NCBI GenBank assembly: GCA_019637075.1
Contig: JAHBWI010000004.1
Location: 186,001 to 250,000 of the forward strand
DNA length: 64,000 bases
Source: Nitrospiraceae bacterium
GTDB taxonomy: Bacteria > Nitrospirota > Nitrospiria > Nitrospirales > Nitrospiraceae
Direction of reading: 5' to 3'
Shown: positions 57,464-64,000 of the stretch, in pieces
Position numbering within the stretch: position 1 is the stretch's first letter
Layout of the letters: the number at the start of each line of letters is the position of its first letter
The notes under the pieces: generated by a model
What the model saw: the letters and a program-made list of their open reading frames with translations, nothing else
What the model was told of the DNA's origin: nothing
Database searches by the model: none
Program-made: the position numbers and the translations under genes

Positions 57464-60085
57464 ATGCGGGTGTATGAGCTAGCGAAACAGTTGGGGATGG
57501 AGAATCGGGACCTGATCCCCGAACTGAAACGGCTGGGGATTGCAGTGGCATCGCACAGCAGCGCGCTGGACGAGGACTCCGTCAGGCTCGCGCTGGAGAA
57601 GTTGGGGCCGAAGACCCGGCATGCCGGGGGCGAGTCGGGCGGCGATGCGGGCGCAGCGGGGCATGACGTGAAGCGGACCCACCGGCCAGCCGCTGGCCAT
57701 GAAGGCGGCGCCAAGGCGCATGCGGCGCCGCATGAAGAGCCGGCTAAGCCTGACAAGAAACGGATTCTCATCAAGAAGAAGCGGGAAGAAGGGACGGAAG
57801 AGCCGGCGACGGTCATCGCGACCGAAGCTGCTGCTCCCGCCGTTGCTCCTGCGGCCCCCGTGTTTGAGCCGGCTCCTGCTGCGCCGGCCGAATCGGCTCC
57901 TGTTGCGGAGCCGTCTGCTCCAGTGGTCGTGACGGCGGCGTCGGCTGACGCGCTGGTGGCGGCGAAACCGGTTCAGCCTGCTGCGTCCGCTCCTGTTCTT
58001 GCTGCTGCGCCTGCGACCACTCCCTCCGCGCCGGCGCTCGACTCCCTGGCGGCTGTGGCGAAGAAGAAGAGTTTCTCAGGTGAGACCGCCGAGGCAGAAG
58101 CTGCGAACAAGGACAAGCTGAAGAAGGGTCGGAAGGGGCCACGTGCCCGAGAGGAAGACGACACCAAGTTTCGAAACGATGCAACGCGCTGGGAAGATCT
58201 GCGGGCGATTCCGGTGCAGCGACGGGACGATCGCTCCAAGCATGCTCATCACGCTACTCCCGCGGAGATTACGAAACCTCGGAGGAAAAGTGTGAAGCTG
58301 GTCGCCGGAGTGAGCGTTAAGGAATTTGCCGAACTCATTGGTCAGCGGCCGGCCGAGATCGTCAAGAAGCTGATGGAAATGGGCCAGATGGCCACCTTCA
58401 ATCAGCCTATCAACCTCGAAGCCGCCTCTCTTATCGCGGAGGAGTTCGGCACGAAGGTGGAAGTCTCGGTGGAAAAGGCCGGTGAGGCCTTGTTGGAGGA
58501 GGCAGCCCAATCGACTGGGGAAGAGCTGGCGGTGCCTCGGCCTCCCGTCGTTACCATTATGGGCCACGTCGACCACGGGAAGACGTCCCTTCTCGATGCC
58601 ATTCGTTCGACGAAAGTCGCCGAGGGCGAAGCCGGGGGCATTACGCAGCACATCGGGGCCTATACGGTCTCGGTCCATGGCAAGCAGGTGACGTTCCTCG
58701 ATACACCGGGTCACGAAGCCTTTACCGCCATGCGTGCCCGCGGCGCCAAGGCGACGGACATCGTGATTCTGGTCGTGGCGGCTGATGACGGCGTCATGCC
58801 GCAGACCATCGAGGCGATTCACCATGCCAAGGCGGCCGGAGTCCCCTTGGTTGTGGCTATCAACAAGATCGACAAGCCGGGCTGCAATCCGGATCGTGTC
58901 CGCACTGCGCTATCTGAACACGGTTTGATCCCTGAATCCTGGGGCGGCGAGACGATTATGGTGGAGGTGTCCGCCAAGCAGAGGACTGGGTTGGATCAGC
59001 TGTTGGAAATGATTCTCCTGCAAGCGGAAGTCTTGGAACTGAAAGCCGATCCCACGCGCATGGCGAAGGGGTTGGTGATCGAGGCCAAATTGGAGCGAGG
59101 CCGGGGGCCGGTGGCCACGGTACTCGTACAGAGCGGTACCTTGCATGTCGGCGATGCGTTTGTCGTGGGCAACTTCAGCGGCCGTGTTCGCGCCCTCGTG
59201 ACGGATACCGGAGCCAAGACGGCTGAAGCCGGCCCGTCGATTCCCGTGGAGGTCATCGGACTGCCCGGTGTGCCGGCGGCCGGAGATCTGTTCACGATCG
59301 TGAAAGATGAACGGGTTGCCAGAGAAATCGCGGAAGAGCGCGCCCGCAAGCAGCGCGCGGCGGAATTGGCCGGACCGGCCAAGGTCAGCCTGGATGACCT
59401 GTTTGCCAAGATTCAAGAAGGCGAAGTCAAAGAACTTCCCATCGTGATCAAGGCGGATGTGCAGGGTTCGGCGGAAGCGCTGGCTGCGGCGGTCGAGAAA
59501 ATGCCGGCCGGCGCCGTCAAGCTTCGGGTCATGCATAGCGGGGTCGGAGGAATCACCGAAACGGACGTATTGTTGGCGGCGGCTTCGAAGGCCATCGTGA
59601 TCGGGTTCAATATCCGTCCGGAGCCCAAGGCTGCGGCCTTGGCTGAGCGAGAAGGTGTGGATATCCGCCTCTACAGCATCATTTACGATGCATTGAACGA
59701 CATCCGTGCGGCGATGGAAGGCCTCTTGGAGCCGATGTTGAAGGAGCGGGTCCTCGGTCGCGCGGAAGTCCGGCAGGTGTTTACGATTCCCAAGGCGGGT
59801 CTCGTGGCCGGCTGCTACGTGGTCGACGGCGTGATCTCGCGGGCCAGTGCCGGCGCGCGCGTCATCCGCGACAGCGTGGTCGTGTACGAAGGTAAGCTTG
59901 GGTCCTTGCGTCGGTTCAAGGACGATGTCCGGGAAGTGCAGCAGGGCTATGAGTGCGGTATCACGGTTGAGAATTTCAATGACGTCAAATCCGGCGACAT
60001 CATTGAAGTCTATGTGGTCGACAAGATCGCGGCCAAACTGGAAACGGCTGGACGCGCGCCGTCCTCGCAAAGCCAGCGGGTATGA
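57464..60085 (+). CDS. infB: Translation initiation factor IF-2
   Basis: An 873-residue IF-2. A short N-terminal helical domain ('[20 protein letters not shown]') is followed by a long Ala/Pro/Glu/Lys linker (about residues 70-260), a second IF2-N domain ('[20 protein letters not shown]') and the GTPase domain: P loop 'GHVDHGKT' (about residues 367-374), 'DTPGHEAF' and 'NKIDKPG'. The C-terminal fMet-tRNA-binding domain is intact. The ATG at 57464 is chosen; the frame is open earlier inside nusA but not homologous. It directs fMet-tRNA to the 30S subunit. Confidence 0.95.
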   Translation: MRVYELAKQLGMENRDLIPELKRLGIAVASHSSALDEDSVRLALEKLGPKTRHAGGESGGDAGAAGHDVKRTHRPAAGHEGGAKAHAAPHEEPAKPDKKRILIKKKREEGTEEPATVIATEAAAPAVAPAAPVFEPAPAAPAESAPVAEPSAPVVVTAASADALVAAKPVQPAASAPVLAAAPATTPSAPALDSLAAVAKKKSFSGETAEAEAANKDKLKKGRKGPRAREEDDTKFRNDATRWEDLRAIPVQRRDDRSKHAHHATPAEITKPRRKSVKLVAGVSVKEFAELIGQRPAEIVKKLMEMGQMATFNQPINLEAASLIAEEFGTKVEVSVEKAGEALLEEAAQSTGEELAVPRPPVVTIMGHVDHGKTSLLDAIRSTKVAEGEAGGITQHIGAYTVSVHGKQVTFLDTPGHEAFTAMRARGAKATDIVILVVAADDGVMPQTIEAIHHAKAAGVPLVVAINKIDKPGCNPDRVRTALSEHGLIPESWGGETIMVEVSAKQRTGLDQLLEMILLQAEVLELKADPTRMAKGLVIEAKLERGRGPVATVLVQSGTLHVGDAFVVGNFSGRVRALVTDTGAKTAEAGPSIPVEVIGLPGVPAAGDLFTIVKDERVAREIAEERARKQRAAELAGPAKVSLDDLFAKIQEGEVKELPIVIKADVQGSAEALAAAVEKMPAGAVKLRVMHSGVGGITETDVLLAAASKAIVIGFNIRPEPKAAALAEREGVDIRLYSIIYDALNDIRAAMEGLLEPMLKERVLGRAEVRQVFTIPKAGLVAGCYVVDGVISRASAGARVIRDSVVVYEGKLGSLRRFKDDVREVQQGYECGITVENFNDVKSGDIIEVYVVDKIAAKLETAGRAPSSQSQRV

Positions 60086-60363
60086 TCGTCGGGTTATGTA
60101 CGGTTGAGCTCTTCATACCGGACAGCCACTCGTTGAAGGACAAGCGCCAAGTTTTGCAGAGTTTGAAAAGCCGGCTTCGGGACAAGTTCAATGTATCCGT
60201 GGCCGAGGTCGGTGACCTGGATTTGTGGCAAAAGGCCATATTGGGGCTGGCCTGTGTCGCGAACGAGTCAGGCCACGTGAACCAGGTGCTGGATCAGGCG
60301 TTGAATCTCGTGCATGGGATACCTGCAGTTCAGGTCGTGAGATCGCAGATTGAATTGCTTTAG
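60082..60363 (+). CDS. DUF503 (YlxP-like) protein
   Basis: A 93-residue protein overlapping the infB stop (ATGA). '[20 protein letters not shown]', '[20 protein letters not shown]' and '[16 protein letters not shown]' are typical of DUF503/YlxP, a small RNA-binding-type fold often placed between infB and rbfA. Its role is linked by context to ribosome assembly. Confidence 0.9.
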   Translation: MIVGLCTVELFIPDSHSLKDKRQVLQSLKSRLRDKFNVSVAEVGDLDLWQKAILGLACVANESGHVNQVLDQALNLVHGIPAVQVVRSQIELL

Positions 60364-60372
60364 CAGACTGCC

Positions 60373-60777
60373 ATGATGAAATCGACCTACAACCGTGCCG
60401 ATCGTGTGGCGGATCAAATCAGAATGGAAGTCGCCGACATTCTGATGCGGAAAATCAAGGATCCACGGGTGCGCTCGGTAACGGTGACCGACGTCGAATT
60501 GACCAAGGACCTCCGGATCGCGAGGGTTTTCGTCACGACGTTGGAGCGGGGCGAGGCGGAACGTCACGTGTTCGATGGGCTGGCCAAGGCCAGTGGGTTT
60601 GTGCGCGCCGAATTGGGGCGTCGGCTCACATTGCGGTACTTGCCCGAGTTGATTTTCGTCAAGGATGTGAGCGGATCGCGGGGAGACCGCATACTCGAGT
60701 TGTTGGAAGGGTTGCATCGCGATGAGGCCGGAACGGAAGCGGCAGGGTCGCCCGAACCGGTGCATCCCGATCACTGA
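60373..60777 (+). CDS. rbfA: Ribosome-binding factor A
   Basis: A 134-residue RbfA: 'RADRVADQIRMEVADILMRK', 'DPRVRSVTVTDVELTKDLRI' and 'RYLPELIFVKD' define the KH-like fold that binds the 30S subunit and 16S helix 1 during maturation and cold adaptation. The C-terminal 20 residues are an acidic, disordered tail. Nine bases after DUF503, six before truB. Confidence 0.93.
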   Translation: MMKSTYNRADRVADQIRMEVADILMRKIKDPRVRSVTVTDVELTKDLRIARVFVTTLERGEAERHVFDGLAKASGFVRAELGRRLTLRYLPELIFVKDVSGSRGDRILELLEGLHRDEAGTEAAGSPEPVHPDH

Positions 60778-60783
60778 ACGACG

Positions 60784-61764
60784 ATGACCGTCGTGGCGTT
60801 GTCCCCATCACTTCCTGATACCCGTCTGCGGGATGGGGTGTTGAACGTTCGAAAAGAAGCGGGCTGGACCTCTCACGATGTCGTAGCGAGGCTTCGAGGC
60901 AAACTGCGGGGGGGCAAGGTCGGCCATGCTGGGACCCTGGATCCTGCTGCCACGGGTGTGTTGCCTGTGCTGGTGGGGAAAGCGACCCGGATTGCCGAGT
61001 ACCTGTTGACCTGGGATAAGCAGTACCTGGTAGAGTTGCGGCTCGGGGAGACGACTGACACCCAAGATGCCACGGGAACGGTGTTGGATCGCAATTCGGT
61101 CGACCATCTGACCGAGCAGGCGGTGCGGGACGCTGCCGCAAGATTCGAAGGGCGTATCCTCCAAGTGCCTCCGATGTATTCGGCGGTCAAGGTGAGGGGC
61201 GTGCCGCTTTACAAGTCGGCACGGGCGGGTCGCGAGATCGAGCGGGAAGCGCGCGCAGTCACCATAGAGCGACTCGAAGTGTTGCGGGTGTGCTTACCCG
61301 ATGTAACCTTGCGTGTCGTGTGCTCGAAGGGCACATACATGCGGACCCTCTGCGCGGATATCGGCGAGAGCCTTGGCGTCGGCGGGCACATGCTGGCTCT
61401 TGATCGCGAGCGCGTCGGCCCCTTGAAGGTTGAGGAGGCGTTGACTGTTGCCGAGGTCGAATCCCGGCTGGCTGAGGGTACGTTCGGGGCTGTGCTGTTG
61501 ACGCTGGACGGGGCGCTCCAGGGTCTGCCGGCTTGTACAGTAGGTCCCGAGTCGGCTGCTCGTATCCTGCACGGAACGCCCGTGGAGCAGCGCGATGTGC
61601 TGGCCTGGGTGCCGGCTCCTGTTGCAACGGGTGACGGTGCAGACCATGCGATTCGCCTGAAGGATGAGCAGGGGCGGTTGTTGGGCATTGGTATGTTGCG
61701 AGGGGACGTCAGCGACGGTCGGCAGCCGCTCATTTCGGTGTCGAAAGTGTTGGTAACGGAATAA
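60784..61764 (+). CDS. truB: tRNA pseudouridine(55) synthase
   Basis: A 326-residue TruB that makes pseudouridine 55 in the T loop of tRNA. 'GVLNVRKEAGWTSHDVVARL', the catalytic Asp53 in 'VGHAGTLDPAATGVLPVLVG', 'WDKQYLVELRLGETTDTQDA' and 'YKSARAGREIEREAR' are visible, and the C-terminal PUA-like domain follows. Six bases after rbfA. Confidence 0.95.
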   Translation: MTVVALSPSLPDTRLRDGVLNVRKEAGWTSHDVVARLRGKLRGGKVGHAGTLDPAATGVLPVLVGKATRIAEYLLTWDKQYLVELRLGETTDTQDATGTVLDRNSVDHLTEQAVRDAAARFEGRILQVPPMYSAVKVRGVPLYKSARAGREIEREARAVTIERLEVLRVCLPDVTLRVVCSKGTYMRTLCADIGESLGVGGHMLALDRERVGPLKVEEALTVAEVESRLAEGTFGAVLLTLDGALQGLPACTVGPESAARILHGTPVEQRDVLAWVPAPVATGDGADHAIRLKDEQGRLLGIGMLRGDVSDGRQPLISVSKVLVTE

Positions 61765-61810
61765 GGGTTGGACGGTGGGTCTAGTCAATCAATAGAGGAG
61801 TAGGGACGTT

Positions 61811-62080
61811 ATGGCATTGGCGAAGGAAGCGAAAACGGAATTGGTGAAGACTTATCGGACGCACGACACGGATACCGGGTCGCCGGAGGTACAGATCGCC
61901 ATTCTCACCAATCGAATCACCTATCTGACCGAGCATTTCAAGCAGCATAAGAAGGACCATCACTCGCGGCGCGGATTGCTCACGCTGGTCGGCCGGCGTC
62001 GTCGGTTATTGGACTATCTGCGGCATACCGATGATGCCCGGTATCGTTCGGTCCTGGATCGGTTGAGCATTCGGAAGTAG
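61811..62080 (+). CDS. rpsO: 30S ribosomal protein uS15
   Basis: An 89-residue uS15: '[20 protein letters not shown]', '[19 protein letters not shown]' and '[19 protein letters not shown]' are diagnostic, and the length is that of the E. coli protein. It binds 16S rRNA helices 20-22. GAGGAG precedes the ATG. Confidence 0.97.
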   Translation: MALAKEAKTELVKTYRTHDTDTGSPEVQIAILTNRITYLTEHFKQHKKDHHSRRGLLTLVGRRRRLLDYLRHTDDARYRSVLDRLSIRK

Positions 62081-62102
62081 TTGTCGGTAAGTGGACGATA
62101 AT

Positions 62103-62130
62103 GGGCCGTCTCCGATCGATGGGACGGCCC
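62103..62130 (+). other. Hairpin in the rpsO-pnp intergenic leader
   Basis: GGGCCGTC and GACGGCCC form an eight-base stem with a twelve-base loop. No T-run follows, so it is not an intrinsic terminator. In E. coli a hairpin between rpsO and pnp is cut by RNase III for pnp autoregulation; a similar role here is an inference from position. Confidence 0.45.
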
Positions 62131-62309
62131 GCGGATTCCCCCTCGCAGGTGAACACTGACATGGGCTCGCGCTTCGGCAAGGCACAGGGAGAAAGGGCGA
62201 AAGAGAGTGGTGGTGAACTCTCGCCTTTTGATTGTGAACTGCTTGCTGGGTACATGCGTGTGAGCGCATCTCTGTGGGCATCTGTGGGAGATAACGAAGG
62301 AGACCATAG

Positions 62310-64000
62310 ATGAAACACACGGTAGAAATGGAACTGGCGGGTCGGCGGCTGACTCTGGAAACCGGCCGCATTGCGAAACAGGCGGATGGGGCGATCTGGG
62401 CCACATACGGCGACACCATCGTCCTTGCGACGGCGGTGGCGTCCCAAACCGTGAAGCCGGGCGTCGATTTCCTGCCCCTGACCGTCGATTATCAAGAAAA
62501 GACCTACGCGGCGGGCAAGATTCCCGGAGGGTATTTCAAGCGGGAAGGTCGGCCGTCGGAGAAGGAAGTCCTCACGAGCCGGTTGATCGATCGGCCTCTC
62601 CGCCCGCTCTTTCCGGAAGGCTACTACTACGACACGCAGGTCATTGCCTCGGTTTTGTCGGCGGACAAGACGGGTTCTTCGGATATCATCGGCATCATCG
62701 CGGCGTCCGCTGCCCTGGCCGTGTCGCCGATTCCGTTCAACGGTCCGATCGCCGGCGTGAAGATCGGCCGCGTCAACGGGCAGTTCGTCGTGAATCCCGA
62801 CATCGAGACGCTCGAAACCAGCGAACTCAATCTCGTCGTGGCCGGGACGGCCGATGCCGTCATGATGGTGGAAGCGGGTGCCAATGAATTGCCGGAATCC
62901 GTCATGCTGGAAGCGATTGAGCTGGCGCATAGCGAGATCAAGAAGATCGTGGCGAAGATCGAGGAGTTGCGCGCGTTGGCCGGCAAGCCGAAGCGGGTGG
63001 TGGTGCAGGAACAGATCGACGCAACACTCAGCGATCAGGTGCGGGCTTTGGTGGCGGGGCAGATCCGCGAAGCCATTCTGATTCCGAACAAGAACGCGCG
63101 TCAGGAGCGCTTGGATGAAGTGTTGGCGGGGGCGATCGCCAAGTTCAAGTCGGATGAGCCGAACCGTGAACGCCACGTCAAGATCATCTTCCATGGGCTC
63201 GAATACACCGAAGTCCGAAGCATGATCCTGGAAAAGCGTGTGCGAGCCGACGGCCGCGGTCCGGCGGACATCCGACCCATTACCTGCGAAGTCGGGGTGC
63301 TGCCTCGGGCTCACGGCTCAGCCGTCTTCACCCGTGGAGAAACGCAAAGTTTGGCCGTGGTCACGCTCGGTACGACCGATGACGAGCAGCGGATCGATGC
63401 GTTGGAGGGGGAATACACGCGAACGTTCATGCTCCATTACAATTTCCCGCCGTTCAGCGTCGGCGAGGCGAGGCCGTTGCGTTCGCCGGGTCGGCGCGAA
63501 GTCGGCCATGGTGCGTTGGCGGAGCGGGCGCTCAAGTCGGTCATTCCGGGCAAGGACAAGTTCCCGTATACCCTCAGGATCGTGTCGGAGATCTTGGAAT
63601 CGAACGGGTCATCCTCGATGGCAACGGTCTGTGGCGGTACTCTGGCCTTGATGGATGCCGGTGTGCCGATCAAGGAGCCGGTAGCCGGCATTGCCATGGG
63701 GTTGATCAAGGAAGGCGACCAAGTGCTGGTCCTCTCCGACATCCTCGGGTTGGAAGATCACTTGGGCGACATGGACTTCAAGGTCACCGGAACGAAGAAC
63801 GGCGTGACGGCGCTGCAGATGGATATCAAGATCGGCGGCATCACGTTCGCCTTGATGCGGGAAGCATTGGCGCAGGCGAAGGCCGGCCGACTCCATATCC
63901 TGGAGCGCATGGCGAAGGCTCTGACGGAACCGCGGACGAAGCTGTCGGCCTATGCGCCGCGCATATTCCCGATGAAGATCAAGCAGGACAAGATTCGCGA
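62310..64000 (+). CDS. pnp: Polyribonucleotide nucleotidyltransferase (N-terminal part)
   Basis: The frame is open from an ATG at 62310 (AAGGAG site) to the window end, 563 codons so far of a usual 700. It has the first RNase-PH-like domain ('VEMELAGRRLTLETGRIAKQ', 'AAGKIPGGYFKREGRPSEKE'), the helical linker and the second, catalytic RNase-PH domain ('RGETQSLAVVTLGT', 'HYNFPPFSVGE', 'RREVGHGALAERAL', and the active Asp in 'DHLGDMDFKV'). The KH and S1 domains lie beyond the window. It degrades RNA phosphorolytically from the 3-prime end and completes the rpsO-pnp unit. Confidence 0.95.
   Translation, partial: MKHTVEMELAGRRLTLETGRIAKQADGAIWATYGDTIVLATAVASQTVKPGVDFLPLTVDYQEKTYAAGKIPGGYFKREGRPSEKEVLTSRLIDRPLRPLFPEGYYYDTQVIASVLSADKTGSSDIIGIIAASAALAVSPIPFNGPIAGVKIGRVNGQFVVNPDIETLETSELNLVVAGTADAVMMVEAGANELPESVMLEAIELAHSEIKKIVAKIEELRALAGKPKRVVVQEQIDATLSDQVRALVAGQIREAILIPNKNARQERLDEVLAGAIAKFKSDEPNRERHVKIIFHGLEYTEVRSMILEKRVRADGRGPADIRPITCEVGVLPRAHGSAVFTRGETQSLAVVTLGTTDDEQRIDALEGEYTRTFMLHYNFPPFSVGEARPLRSPGRREVGHGALAERALKSVIPGKDKFPYTLRIVSEILESNGSSSMATVCGGTLALMDAGVPIKEPVAGIAMGLIKEGDQVLVLSDILGLEDHLGDMDFKVTGTKNGVTALQMDIKIGGITFALMREALAQAKAGRLHILERMAKALTEPRTKLSAYAPRIFPMKIKQDKIR

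Noticed and set aside
62101-62313. 70-codon frame overlapping the pnp start on the same strand
   Set aside because: No ribosome binding site, low-complexity product, and it overlaps both the rpsO-pnp hairpin and the well-supported pnp start.

Overview
The window reads as a gene-dense, roughly 60% GC chromosomal segment of a Gram-negative bacterium: MlaA lipoprotein, beta-barrel proteins, lipoboxes and periplasmic copper and FeS proteins all imply an outer membrane. The mix (DsrE2/TusA, several SUMF1-fold proteins, tandem HEAT-repeat genes, a large-leader cupredoxin, a formimidoyltransferase-cyclodeaminase fusion) looks most like Nitrospira (Nitrospirota). That assignment is an inference from gene content; no rRNA, tRNA or nitrite-oxidoreductase gene is present. 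I saw no insertion sequence, prophage or CRISPR array, and no gap much above 300 bases.

Layout. 1-5 kb: envelope and exported proteins (DUF3015, DUF4105/Lnb-like, TRL-like lipoprotein, beta-barrel, alpha/beta hydrolase). 5.1-8.4 kb: MlaA facing the tdh-kbl threonine-degradation pair. 8.4-15.8 kb: TonB/TolA-C-like protein, YceI, Zn alcohol dehydrogenase, DUF4412 protein, two SUMF1-fold proteins around hemD and a damaged four-helix-bundle gene, VOC protein. 15.8-22.2 kb: a polysaccharide/sugar-nucleotide block (MBL-fold protein, oxidoreductase-acetyltransferase fusion, UDP-glucuronate epimerase, polysaccharide deacetylase, GT4). 22.4-32.6 kb: HAD hydrolase, Kef-type antiporter, Rieske oxygenase, DsrE2-TusA, FTCD fusion, rpsU, nth, second DsrE gene and small proteins. 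32.7-41 kb: polA, metallopeptidase, GT39, an alpha/beta-hydrolase-like protein, LPP20/FlgT-N-like pair.

41.1-47.9 kb is the most unusual region: one strand carries an exported phosphodiesterase-fold protein that has lost its catalytic residues, a small exported protein, then five consecutive HEAT-repeat proteins, mostly overlapping or tightly spaced. I regard this as the best candidate for an undescribed system.

47.9-55.6 kb: ugd (which supplies UDP-glucuronate for the 16-22 kb block), CBS protein, spermidine-synthase-like membrane protein, a strongly signalled cupredoxin gene, ferredoxin, DUF192, Rieske ferredoxin, chagasin-like inhibitor, D-amino-acid aminotransferase. 55.6-64 kb: the classical rimP-nusA-infB-DUF503-rbfA-truB-rpsO-pnp transcription/translation operon, with pnp running off the window end.

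Regulation visible in sequence: several good sigma70-like promoters, eight intrinsic-terminator-type hairpins, and at least three promoters whose -10 box lies 6-8 bases before the start codon, implying leaderless mRNAs.
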